Shown here: positions 35,561-46,644 of the stretch, piece by piece
How positions within the stretch are numbered: the first letter of the stretch is position 1
Layout: each line of letters starts with the position of its first letter
Position numbers and translations under genes: made by a program
Assembly: GCF_018139145.2 (NCBI RefSeq)
Contig: NC_059473.1
Location: forward strand, 66,198,707-66,262,706
DNA: 64,000 nucleotides
Direction of reading: 5' to 3'
Source of the DNA: Gymnogyps californianus
Taxonomy: Eukaryota > Chordata > Aves > Accipitriformes > Cathartidae
The notes under the pieces: generated by a model
Seen by the model: the letters and a program-made list of their open reading frames with translations, nothing else
Told to the model about the DNA's origin: nothing
Databases searched by the model: none

Positions 35561-38500
35561 TGCTTAGCTTAGTAGTTTGTCAAATCCCATTTTTTAATGT
35601 GTGTTATGTCATAAATGATCACTTTATGCTTTTGAGTTGTGCATGTCCTGTTTGCAGAGTCTCTTTGTGCCCGGTTAAAGATGCCCAAACAAACTGACCT
35701 GAAAGAGAAGCCATAACATGTTTTGAGCTAGGACTTACTTGTGTTCACCTTCCCAGCCTAGGTTTTCCTGTGCTGGTGGGGCAGGTTGTTCACCCAGCTT
35801 CGCAGAGCACATCATTGCTCTTCTCCACAAAGACAGGAGACTCCGCACACATGGTCTTTTAGTCTCTCTTCATGACCCTGGTGACTTCATTGACTACAGA
35901 AAAGATCCTTCTTCCCTTTGATCCTATGGCCTCCAGCCTCTGTTACTCCATCAGACTCCCTAGTGTAAATTATTAATGTATATAAATTATTAATTTGCAT
36001 TGATGGTCCAGAAATGCTACACTAGTAAAAACCCAGAAGCTTAATAAGTAATTAGGAAGGAGCATCTCCACAGTTACCACAGATGAAAATGGCCTTCCAA
36101 TAGTCTGAAGTTACAGGATAGCAACAAGACCAAATGACGCAAATTGATCTGTGGCTTCTCCGTACATATCTGTTGTGTGACTCACTAAATCCGGTGATGT
36201 CCAGTAACATGCGTTTAGTCTGTGTTATTTTGAAAGTAATAAACCCTCATATACTGAAAATGCAAAAAGTGTGTAGTATATAACTAATTAAGTTAATTTC
36301 CAGTTTCTCAAAAAAGTGTATAACTTCATTTCCTTTTTTACACTCTTTTTTTTAAGGTACAAATTAAGTGGGTGTCCTCTGTATTTCAGTGCCTTTCCTG
36401 TATTTCTACAAAAATTGTTACTAGGTCTACACGGAAAATTATAGAATACATATGTAACAAAAATGCCAGATAATTTACAATAAATGTTAGCTTGCTGAGC
36501 AATGAATCTATTTCTATATGTCTGCTACCTCTACCACTAAAAGCAGTTTCAGTTATGTGTTTCCTTGATTAACACATTTTTTATGGTTTAAGGGTAATGG
36601 AGCTATACATATTAGAGACCCGTCCTGCACTTGAAGTTTTGCTAGGAAGGGTGAAGTTAAGAATATCTGGATTTACTAAAAAATTAATCAGCTTTTTCCT
36701 TTCTGCACCTTCACTTTTAAAAACGTCTTCCTTACCTTTGCAGTATTATTCATTTAGGATGTTGATTTAGCCATTCTCTACATATTCCCTTGTCAGCAAT
36801 CGTTCTACAAACAAGAGTATCCAAGCTGGTGCAGTGATACATCTCATTTTAGAGCATAGTGGTAAAGCGGCTTTTCATTTATCTAGTTATCATATTTGCT
36901 TGATGATTCCGCCTGGTTTTGCAGTGGATCTTTTTTGGTAATTAACCTAAATAAGCTTGCTGACATTACCTATACAAAGAATAGACATTTCATTTCCTCT
37001 TACCCATGATTTGTATTCCAATTTCCTGTACTTTACAAGCATAAAGTAACGCAGCCATCGCAGTCAGCCATTTGCAAGCATTCAGTCATCCATTTGCTTC
37101 TGGAGGAGGGAGGTTTGTTTCCCACTCTGCTCCGCTGGCTGGCAGCATGCATACCCCAGAATTTAAGATTATTTGCAATTAATTTTTGTAGCGCTCTGTG
37201 CACATTTAAGGATTTGACTACTTAGTCCACTTTGATTTCTAGACACAGAAGTTCAGTGGACCTACACAATGATAAAATGCGTTAGTAAAAGGAGCTTCAA
37301 ATGCACGCCTTGTTTCTTTGCTTCTTCCTGCTCCTCTAGAGACCATCTCCCCGAGCTTTGCCTTGACTTTGCCTTGACTTAGCCTCTATCCTGCAACATT
37401 TCTTGTAGCCCTTCACTTCAGTGCTCTGCCAGAGCGGTATTTCACAGCCACATGCTCATTCAGCCTTCCCTCTCAGATATGTTTGATTGGAAAATGTGAC
37501 TGGGAAATGGGACATTTGCCTGTACAGTACAACTGAGTGACAAACACAGGTGTGCACCATTTGACCGACCAGATGCAGAGAATGCTATCATTTTGCTTCA
37601 TTTCATCCTTTATTCTCCTAAACATTTGGACTTATTACATGTTTTTTACACTGGCAGCTACCTTCGAATTTTATCAGTAGCTGCTGGCGTTTCTTCTTGG
37701 CTTTGTTTTTCTGTTACATTTTGGTTGTCTGAGTTATGACTGAAGTTAAATCATATCAGCATGTTTTCTTCTTCTTCTTCTCTTCTGACTGTTTCAGTGC
37801 CTGAAGTTCTCTGTATGGCTGGGGAAGAAAAAGAATTAAAAATAAAAAGGATTCTGAAAGTGCAATGCTTTCCCTGACTTTTAATTCAAATTGTAATTTT
37901 GCTAAAAAAACCCCACCAGAATCTCTAGAGTCAATCCTGACCTCAAAACATCTCTGCCTTTCTTATCTGAAAGAAAAACTCCTTTTATTTCAAATAAGCT
38001 TCTGCTGAAATCCTTATGTGTCATTTCTTAATCAACTCCTTTTAACTACCCTAATTCTGCATTTTTGATTGGTTTAATCCTTAATCACCAGGAGCAAAAG
38101 GGGGCTTTATTTTCCAGCAATGAGGAGAGTCCCTTGCAAGAAACAGTTCCACGTCCCAGTCTCTGCTAATGCATTTTGCGTCCAAGAGTCACTAAACAAA
38201 GCACATAAATAGCAGTGGGAGCAGCGACCAGAATGCAGCAGTCAAACTCCAGCCTCTTGCTGCAGAAGTATTTGCTTATCGATGCCAGAGTGCCCTTTTT
38301 GCTATGCCAGGAATGGCAGGCATATCACTTTTTGTTTTCCTATGTACTGTTCTAATTATTGCTCCACTATGAGTGCGTTCTATTTCTCAGCCCAGCCGTC
38401 TCTCAGGACTGATTTTCATTCAGTACAAATGTTCTCATTATAAAGACTTAACATGAGGAGAATATAAATGAGAAGATGAGTGCACGCTAAGAACTTGCTT

Positions 38501-40970
38501 ATACAGAAACTGTATTGATCAAAGGAACAGCAGAGTAAAACACATGTCAGCATTAACGTGCTCCTATTTCCAGGGTTCAAACAGTTTCCTTTCCCATAAG
38601 AATGGTGTGACTCCTTGCCTCTGAAACCAGGCCAAAGTAATGATTTTGTTTAACTGAAATAAAAAGTGCAAAGCATTTCTATAGAACATTACGGTACGGC
38701 ACTAATGAGCTCTTTGAAAGCAAATGCACGTTCATCAGTTCCAGAGATTACCCCTTATCACTATGTGAAAACTTATGGAAGAATCAAAATTCCAAAAGGT
38801 TTTCGCAAATTACATTACTACATGACCATGACTTAGAACAATTTTCATAAAGCTGAAACAACATTTACTTACTTTATCCAACTGCCCCCTAATCACGCAG
38901 CTGACCCTCTCACCATCTTGGCTCTGGGACGTGCATCCCTCGGGAACTGCTTTTGTCCGGTGGTTTTGGGCTGTCTCCGCTGCCTCAGGATCAGACAGCA
39001 GTCATCTCTAGGTGAAGACTTCAGCAAACAGCCACGCAGGCCCTCCTCTGACCTCTGGCAGTTCGAGTGAGACCAGAGGTGTCTCTGCAAAGACATCAAC
39101 CTCTTTGGGATTTCAGTGACAACTTCCCCCCTCGTCCAAAGGGATGGAAACAGCTGAGAGCTACAGTACTGATTCAGTCGCTCATTTTCTCAGGCCAAGA
39201 CAATATGCCATTAACAGCTGAACAGAGGCAGAGGGCATTCACAGATAAAAGACTGCTTTGAAAAAGACTGTGCAAAACAAAGTCCCAGGCTAGAAGCAGA
39301 GTGAATCAACCCTCAGGCGTCCGGCTACCAGGCTCCACCTGAGGCAACCGGATTCCCTCCTGGCTTCCATGGGGCTGCAGCTGGCTCTGCAGGTAGTATT
39401 TCATCTGCAGTGAAAAAGTTTCAGTTTACACTTCATTTCACGAGCATATTCTCAGATATAACTGAATTTAAAAAGTAAATTTATTTTTTTACTAAACTTC
39501 AAACTTACAAGCTCTACTGAGCACAGTGGCTTTGCTCCTCTATTTTTCCTGCTTGCTGACTACATAAATGTGTAGGATCTCTCTCAAGACTTTTATAAAA
39601 TCAGAATCCTAACAAGAATATGTGAGTCATGTCTAGACTGACATAAAAATGAAACAGTATCATTCTTGTCACCAGAATGAAGCATGGCTGACACTCTTTG
39701 ATCCATGACACACTCCCATGGCCTTTAGGCTAAAATAGCACACACAAAAGTGTGCACAGTTATAATCAGAAACTTCTATAAATATATAACATGAAGCCTC
39801 TTGAATCCTAACTTCCAGATTGTATAACCTTGCCATGAAGTAGTGTTTTGCCACTCCAAGCATCATACTTTCTTCAGTAGGACCATTAGTAGATACAGGG
39901 CATTATCCAGTGTGGGTCGCAATATCTGTGTATCTGGATGCAGTGTCTGAATCTGACCTTAAGCTCCAATCCTTTTTAGATTTATATCACCTTCAGTCAA
40001 CACAGAAACACTGTTTAGTATCCTTTTCACAAAGATCTTGATGCACGTTCATCTGCTGCATTACTGTCTAGCTACCAGACTGAGCATCCTTATGCCATGT
40101 TCACCCATGCTTGGAGACATTGATTTCTACAACAGTCTCTCTTCCTGCATCAGAGAATTGGTGTCTGTTGGTCAGGACTTACAAGGATTTACTGATCTCT
40201 CTGGTTACTCTTGTCTACTCTTAAGCACAGCGCAACAGTGCAGACAATTTATGGCAAGGGCTGCTCAGGTATCAAATGTATGGCTTCTGCAACTTTTGTG
40301 CTCTACGCCTAGACTAAGCGTAGATGTCAGGAACAGTTTCTCAGTGGGTCACGGCAGTCCAAAGACCTCCAGCTAGCCTAGTCATGGAAGCTGAGCTACT
40401 GCTTTTAAATCTGTCACAGACATGTCTACAATCAGCAGTGTAGAAATACTGTTGAGTATGAGCAAGCTAGAAGGTAGAACTAAAAACAAAACATGGACAA
40501 ACTTGCACCATCTGTTTTGAAATGCCAACACTTTCCCGGAATAACCTGTGCATCACTACCTCAAGACATTCCCCAAAAGAAGCGCTTAATTAAAAAACAG
40601 AATTGTTGTCTGAAAATGATTTATGAGTGTGAGGAAGGCAACATATTTGTTCTGGTGTGTGCGGCTCAGAGCTTCACACCTGCCTGTATTAGGTTCAGTC
40701 TCTATGTATCCGCATTCTTCAGTGCTCATCTCACAGCTCCATACAAGAGATTTATGCTTTAATTTAGCAGCCAGACTTCACTACCAGTGGGGGGAAAAAA
40801 AAAATAGAGAAAGCAAGAAGGGTTGTCATAAGAGAATGAATCCAGATGCAGGATTTTTTTTTTACCCTATTTTGTTTTCAATTTTGAGTAAATTAATAGT
40901 GGTGTCTTGTCAAAACCAGAAATAAAGGCTATGGTTAGCATTTTAACAGAACGTGAATGGCTTAGAAACA
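35561..40970. other. Long non-coding stretch, no gene seen
   Basis: No gene is supported over 5.4 kb, most of it without any frame above 60 codons (35.9-38.9 kb). A pyrimidine tract followed by AG at 37764-37797 looks like a splice acceptor, but the frame after it is short and lysine-rich with no partner exon. 37362-37384 holds a small tandem duplication of tttgccttgac. 38.53-38.80 kb is a low-repeat segment that could be a conserved element, untestable here. Confidence 0.45.
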
Positions 40971-41065
40971 AAAGCCCTGTTGACTTTCATAGGTCAAAAC
41001 ATCTGAAAATCAAAGATGGGGTTTAGTTGCTTAAACATAGGTATCTAGTGTCTTTTTAGAGGCTC
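40971..41065. mobile_element. Possible ancient hAT-type MITE remnant
   Basis: 'ccctgttgactttcataggt' followed by 'gaaaatcaaagatggggttt' and 'agttgcttaaacataggtat' follows a palindromic amniote element I know by its motif TTGACTTTCAATGGGACTTAGG..GCCTAAGT..TTTTGAAAATC. Only one arm is readable. The family assignment is a recollection of pattern, not a database match. Confidence 0.35.
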
Positions 41066-42119
41066 TGGGGTATCCTCTAGCCCACAGTTCCTGATCCAGA
41101 ACATGTCTCCTGCAGGGTTTGCCTCATATTTGCCAGACCTATGCCAGGCCCGCTCTAGGGCATCCCAAATGATACTAGCTGCCTATGTTCAGGCCATTAA
41201 GTCCCCCATATTTTATTTTTTCAGAGCTGCTATTCTTGATGCCATCCATAAGAACTGTGAATGAGCAAAGTCTCTAATAACCAGGTCACCTATCAAAGTG
41301 TCTGGACATAAATTCAGTGACTAATTTCTACTGTCTTACTTGAAACTTGAGAACAATGACTGTTACAAGCTGAAAAATACAAAAAGGCACTTAATCATAG
41401 TAATGACTGGTATGGAAGAAAGGGAGATGACAACCTGAGACTCAGATAGAATACAATAAATTGTTTTCCTGTTTTCATAGCCGATTGTCTGGCGTTGTGT
41501 TGCGATCTGCAAGTTGGATTTAAATTGCTTGATACCATATGAATAGCTATCTCAGAACGAACTAGTACTCAGTAATGTTTGATATGACAAAGAAACTTCT
41601 CTCCTCAGGAGAAGCTTCTCTCCTCAGCCTATAGAATAAGGGAACAAGCTGGGCTCAGAGAGTCACCGTGCAGGGATGTACAGATCCACTTGTGAAAGTT
41701 TGGGGTTTTTTTTTATCTCCAGGCATGACTGCAGATTCAGATTTATTTTTTTTTATTATTCTAGAGCAAATTTGAGACTACTCATTAAACTCAAACTCAA
41801 TTTTTGATGTTGAAGAGTGGATACAGACCTCTAAGAAGCTGCACCAGTACTTCCTTCTAAACCCACACTGCTCAGAATATAAATTAATCCCTGGAGTTTC
41901 AAAGTTTTGCTATCTAAAACAATAATGACTTGGGACTAGCTTATCTGCATGAATTCCTTTACATGATTTCAGCACCCAAGCTCTAGATCAGTATCTTGGC
42001 ACAACACCTGTAGTCCCCTTAATGGTGTGATTCATACAAGCACTGTTTCTGTCAATCCTGTTACTTGCAAGTATTTAATTTTATTAAAGTCCATTTGGAG
42101 ATGAGTGAAAACATACATA
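41066..42119. other. Non-coding, immediately downstream of AKAP7
   Basis: No gene is seen. 41596-41627 contains an exact 13-bp direct repeat (cttctctcctcag) with 19-bp period, whose spacer gagaag is the inverse complement of the repeat's first six bases. Further poly(A)-signal-like strings for the minus strand (AATAAA and ATTAAA) sit near 42073-42086 and could serve as weaker distal AKAP7 ends. Confidence 0.45.
41596..41627. repeat. 13-bp direct repeat with small hairpin
   Basis: cttctctcctcag occurs at 41596-41608 and 41615-41627. The 6-bp spacer gagaag (41609-41614) can pair with cttctc on either side. This is a local duplication of unknown significance. Confidence 0.75.
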
Positions 42120-42139
42120 GAGCGCAAAGGGAAAAATAC

Positions 42140-42145
42140 TTTATT
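42140..42145 (-). terminator. AKAP7: Distal poly(A) signal AATAAA
   Basis: The minus strand reads TTCACAATAAAGTATTTTT. The region just beyond, toward lower coordinates, reads TATGTATGTTTTCACT, a GU-rich pattern expected after a cleavage site. It would give a 3' UTR of about 1.1 kb after the distal terminal exon or about 2 kb after the PKA-anchor exon. Confidence 0.5.
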
Positions 42146-42958
42146 GTGAACATGGCACATATGAGACTCATTTCAGCATATACTGTTATATATCAAATGA
42201 GGAAAAAAGAAAAAAAAAAGCTCTGATGCATGAGATAAATGACCAGTGCTTGAGACCAATGAAGAATATGCACACAGCTGTTCTAACAGCACAATTCTGA
42301 TACCAATCACAACATATATTATATAGCTTTTATGATCAGAGGCAATTTTAAACAATGTTTATAAAAAATGCAAATATTGGACCTACTCCTGCATTGTTGT
42401 ACATCCAAAGCTTCAGTGAATCTTGCAGGTGTGTGGAGGGAACAATGAGAGTAAACTGACACCCCACCTCAGGCAGCAGAAGGCAGAGATGGAGAAACAT
42501 CAAAAACAGAAGACAAAAACACTGTTCTACAAAAGTAAAAAGGCAAATATTATCCCAAGGAGTATTATTATTTTCACAAGAAATCTTAATTGCAGCATCC
42601 TGACTCCATTAAAGCCAATGAGAGTCTGCCATTGAGATCAGTGGAGCCTGAATTTCATTCTGAAATTTAAAACATTCTCGCGTTAGTGTAAACATCAGCA
42701 GAAACAACATGTCAGCATCTATACAAGTATTCAAGTGCTGTTTAAAAAAAGAAAATAAAAACCAGACAGTGCTAACCCAGAATGCCAGTACATATCCAAA
42801 AGGCAGATAATTAAAAGTTTTTTTTTTTCAAATATACATTTTAAAGTATTTAAAAGCATCCATTTTTAAATATTTGTCTATCATTGCTAGGGAAAGGATC
42901 TATGAGAAAAATCTGAATTATTTGTGATGATAAAGGAAGGGCACAGTGTTTGCTCAGA

Positions 42959-42964
42959 TTTATT
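42959..42964 (-). terminator. AKAP7: Proximal poly(A) signal AATAAA
   Basis: The minus strand reads TTTCAAATAAATCTGAG, about 255 nt after the stop of the distal terminal exon. It is the first canonical AATAAA I find after both AKAP7 stops; none is visible between the two terminal exons. The downstream sequence is not strongly GU-rich, so the distal signal may be the main one. Confidence 0.45.
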
Positions 42965-43217
42965 TGAAACCAGTATTTTTCCACTTTGGAGTCATGACAT
43001 ATACCTGCACATTCAAGCGTGTTTCAAAGCAGTGCTGAGGAGTGGCTGTACTTCATCATTATGAAATATAACCCTTCTGTGCAAGTATTTCAGCATGATT
43101 CCTCATGAGCCATTTACACCCATTCATATCTTCAGTAAAAACGAAACAGAAAGGAAAGTTTCTTGAAGAAATTTTTTTGTCTTTAAACAACCCGATGAGA
43201 TTTCACATCATTTACAA

Positions 43218-43417
43218 TCATGCATTTGGAGATCCAGAGTCTATACTACTTTTCCATTTACTGTTAGAGTTGTGCCTGTCTTCAAACAGTTCTTTACTAA
43301 TTTTCGTGCGGATCTCAGGACTGGATAACAGCTCCTTTATCTGATTCAGTCTGGATAACAGGGCCTGTGTTTCTCTGTGCAAAGCTTCCTTTACTAAGTC
43401 TGCTTCATGGCTCTTTC
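43218..43417 (-). CDS. AKAP7: Candidate alternative AKAP7 terminal exon (distal)
   Basis: This 200-nt coding segment has a strong acceptor: on the minus strand, TTGTTCTTTTCCTCTAG directly precedes the first base at 43417. Two nucleotides (GA) complete a split codon; 65 residues and TGA (43220-43218) follow. The peptide begins KSHEADLVKEALHRETQALL, continues with LNQIKELLSSPEIRTKISKE and ends in SIDSGSPNA. It is Lys/Glu/Leu-rich and likely helical or coiled-coil. The phase equals that of the AKAP7 anchor exon at 44178-44380, so the preceding exon can join either; a donor exon ending in G gives Gly with both (GGT or GGA). EADLV here sits near the place of DAELV in the anchor exon, but the RII-binding helix itself is absent. 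I infer a mutually exclusive terminal exon. Alternatives are the last exon of an unknown minus-strand gene or a sporadically used exon. I do not know a documented isoform with this end. Confidence 0.62.
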
Positions 43418-44177
43418 CTAGAGGAAAAGAACAATATAATACATTTTATAACTAGTGTCATTTAGAATCATTAACGTATGGAGATAAAGAGACGGTATCT
43501 GGTTTGGACAGTATTAAGTGCTCAGCCTTTTACCCACATTGATTTTTTTATAAAAAGGTACTTTGTCAAAAAAATATAATTTACATCAACGAATGCTACC
43601 AAAAAGTGAAGAACAGTACAGCGTCACATTTAAAAGAAACTCCTGCCATATTACATACTGTGTAATAGTATCTGCGATGAATATCTGTAGTGGTAATTTT
43701 TAGCTTGGGATTGACTGCTGTTGACTAGGAAACAGCATGTGCTCTCACAAGGAGTAAGCAGCCCTGCGGCAGTGCCAAACCCTCGGGCGGAGGGCATCGC
43801 TTCCACTTATGGCAAGGCCTCTTCCATGGCCACTCATGACAATCCGAAAGGCAAATGCAAAGGTTTCAGTTTCTCTTCAAAAGCAAGGAAGGGACTCTTG
43901 GCATCAAGAGCCAGCGAAGACTGGAGCTGCCTGCTTCACCATTCTTGTCTTTTTTCCACCGTCCAGCCCTCCCAGCATTCAACAGATTTTCAGCAGCGCA
44001 AGCACTTATTAAACCGGGAGACAGTGTCCTTCGATTCAGAACAAACTTTTGATAAGAGACTCACAAAGCAGAGTGCCTGTCACCCAGCACCACTTAGCAA
44101 ATTTCAGCAGGGAGCTGGGACATGTTTTTGTGGTTATTCTTGGTGGGATATTTGCTCCTGGGCTTTTTGCACAGTGC
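43418..44177 (-). other. AKAP7: AKAP7 3' UTR of the anchor exon / intron to distal exon
   Basis: After the stop at 44178 on the minus strand the frame is not continued. No canonical AATAAA or ATTAAA occurs before the distal exon, so messages ending with the anchor exon probably run on through 43.2 kb as 3' UTR, while messages using the distal exon remove this stretch as intron. The plus-strand open frame of 204 codons across 43721-44335 is antisense to this region and to the anchor exon; it has no recognisable content and I regard it as accidental. Confidence 0.55.
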
Positions 44178-44181
44178 TCAC
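44176..44181 (-). promoter_or_regulatory. AKAP7: Possible 5' splice site overlapping the AKAP7 stop
   Basis: The minus strand reads AGCAAGTGAGCACTG around the stop codon (TGA at 44180-44178). The GTGAGC (44181-44176) matches the GTRAGY donor consensus after CAA. Joining to the acceptor before 43417 would replace the final Lys-stop by Lys-Lys-Glu-Pro-stop, a near-neutral change of the C-terminus, and would turn most of the distal exon into 3' UTR. This is predicted only; no transcript evidence is available here. Confidence 0.35.
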
Positions 44182-44380
44182 TTGCTGTTATCATTGTCGC
44201 TCTCATTCTTACTGCCGCTTGCTGCTTCTTCAGTTTTCACGGGGCTTCCATCAGTCTGTCTGGTTTTGTTTTGCGTTTCTTCCAAATATTGCTGTACAGC
44301 CTTCAGCACTGCGTTCTCCACCAGCCTTTTGCTGAGGCTCACCAGCTCTGCATCGTCTGGCTCTGCTGCATGTTTTTCAC
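44178..44380 (-). CDS. AKAP7: AKAP7 terminal coding exon with PKA-anchoring helix
   Basis: AKAP7 tethers cAMP-dependent protein kinase to membranes, ion channels and other targets; long isoforms also have a 2H phosphoesterase-like domain. On the minus strand an acceptor (TTGTCTGTTGTGACACATAG) precedes 44380. GT completes a split codon, then 66 residues and TGA (44180-44178) follow. The peptide reads [19 protein letters not shown], then [19 protein letters not shown], then a Ser/Glu/Asn/Asp-rich tail. [15 protein letters not shown] is the amphipathic helix that docks onto RII subunits, and it matches mammalian AKAP7 as I know it almost residue for residue. The phase agrees with the family, where this exon follows a codon for Gly (long forms) or Ser (short form alpha). 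The preceding exon, and the first exons of the short isoforms, were not found up to 64 kb. Confidence 0.95.
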
Positions 44381-46629
44381 CTATGTGTCACAACAGACAA
44401 GAGAAGGAATTCATTGCCACGGAAAGATAGTAGCCGTAATTGTATCAGGAGCCTCTGCCTGAGCTGGATTTTAAGTTATTAGCTGCCTTTTCCTGATTGT
44501 AAAAAGTAATTTCCCCCTTCTCAAGCTCTGAATCAAAAGTGTTTCATGAAGATGTATGCAATATATCAGATTAAAAATATTTCACTGGTCATCTTTATTG
44601 TAACACTCCAGTAAAAGCCACTGGCTAACACTATGAGCACCCACTCAGCTTAGAAGAGTAAGCGTGCAAATGTAATTTCTTCTGGCCAACAATCACCTGT
44701 GCCATCTGGGCAAATATCAAGAACATGGCACACGATGAATTTACATTTTAGCAGCACTCTTAAATTTAGCTGCCCCTGTTTTGTAATTTTGCTTAAAAAT
44801 CTAAAATCTTCTACTTATTTATTCATTGCTTGTAATTCAAGAGTTTCTCATGGGAAAAATGACTAAAATACTCTAAGCGCAGGTTAGAAATTTTTTTCTA
44901 AACAAAGCATAAAACTTGGAAAAACCATATACTCCCTCCCTGTCTCTCTTCTGTCTCCTAACTCAAAGCTCTGACATTGAAGGAATGCAAGTTCCAGCAG
45001 TCTATTCTTAGATACCTGCTGATAAATGCAAGAAGCTGGCGTTTCCCTGCTTTGTTAAGAGTTCACATGAATAAACATATACAACGAAATAACTGTATAT
45101 ATAGTGAGGATTCTCACACATCATTACATGTATTTTGAAATTGTACTTTTCCATGAATCATTTTCCTAACAAACTATATAGCCTACTACAGCATCCTCCT
45201 TTTATGAAGAATGCAATCCAGGAAAAGTAGATTTTATTGTCCGATGTCCACTGGCCATGTAATTTGCCACTTCGCAATTTCTTGCACTAGGTAAATAACT
45301 GTTTCCCTCCATCTACATTTAAAGGCCATACTTTTAATGTCCTTTTCTGGAGTTAGCATTCTGCAACCAGTAATAAGAGGCTGCTTAGTCACACACATCT
45401 GGTGAAAGAGAAACTATTGTGTGCTCTCAGCACAAAGCTCTGTACTGTTCAATTATCTAAATTTGCTCTTTTTCATATATGTAAATTTATTCAAGTTTGC
45501 TAGCACATATAGATTATAGTTCTAAAAGACTTTTATTAGTCTTCCTAGTAGATTGCACAGCCCGGGAGTGATTTCACTGATAAAACATAATTCATATAGG
45601 GATTCGAGGGGGAGAGGGAGAGGTAAACAAAACTCTTCATTTTCAGAGGCAGCACCTTTATTAGCTGTTAATATGAGCATCCCGCTCTGGAACAGCAAGA
45701 CAGACCAAACTCTTCCCGTTCTGAGCCTCCACAGCACTGTTACTGTGGGGAAGGAAGAACTGTGTTCTCCAGCTGAAGAGTCATCAGACTAGACCTGGGT
45801 AAAGCATTTCATTACATTTTGGAAAAAGTTTTGAAAAATACCCTAATAAATATTTTAAAAGGCAGCTATGGGAATAGTTTTGGTTAAAACAAAATTAAAA
45901 AAATAAGAGAAAACATTAAAAATGGGTTTAGCATTTCCAAGAAGAAACATTTTAGGTTAATATGCAAGTCCGAGGGAGGCACAGGCACTATTCCCAAAAC
46001 CACTCAAACAGCTACATACTCCATGTTCTCTGGCCCACTGCTTACCACGTTCCTTTGCTATCTCCAAAACCTGGGCTTAAGCCTATCCTTTAACTTACTT
46101 AGAGGAGGGACTTAATTCAGGCTTTTATCTCTCAGGAGACCAAGATATATATGAGCAGAATCTCCTCCCAGCTTTTACGAATTGATCCCACGTGCTCCTT
46201 TGAATGCAGCCCTTTGATTCCAAATTTCCTTTCCTTTTTGCTTGACAAAATGTTTTGGCTGTCCCAGTCTATTTATTCACTAGAAAAAAAATAATACTGT
46301 GGCTTCCAGTTGGAGAGTTTCTTATTTTTCAGAATTGCTAGTAAATCACAGAAATTGTTACTCACACAGCTCTAATGATCTGTCCACGCAACTCTGAACA
46401 AAATCAATGGGAAATATGGTGCTCAGCCATTCTGACACTTAACCCTATAGTACTTAATATGCAGAATATGACTAATCAGTCACAGAGGCCTCCAGATACC
46501 ACAAAACAGTAGTGATTATATTTACTCAGAATGTAATTTTACTTCTAGTACATTATGTATTATTCTTAGTCTAAAAAAGGACTGAGCTCTTCTCTCATAA
46601 GCATTTTCTGCAAAACAGTTCTCATTTAC

Positions 46630-46644
46630 ATATATATATATATA
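46630..46644. repeat. Short (TA)n microsatellite
   Basis: About seven TA dinucleotides followed by a run of A. Simple sequence repeat. Confidence 0.8.

Larger units (their letters stand above)
42120..43217 (-). other. AKAP7: Probable AKAP7 3' untranslated region (distal)
   Basis: This stretch follows the stop of the distal terminal exon on the minus strand and ends at the poly(A) signal candidates at 42959-42964 and 42140-42145. It is AT-rich and lacks frames that continue the protein. Two short plus-strand homopolymer runs (aaaaaaaaag near 42211 and t-runs near 42820) and an ancient-repeat-like string at 42610-42650 lie in it. The extent is inferred from the signals only. Confidence 0.5.

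Noticed and set aside
37764..37860. Long pyrimidine tract ending CAG followed by a short open frame (possible plus-strand exon)
   Set aside because: The frame is only about 25 codons, lysine-rich, with no downstream donor or matching exon; (TTC)n microsatellite explains the tract.
43721..44335. Plus-strand open frame of 204 codons, the longest outside the repeats apart from LINE frames
   Set aside because: It is antisense to the AKAP7 anchor exon and its 3' UTR; the translation has no domain or family pattern, and the minus strand explains the region.
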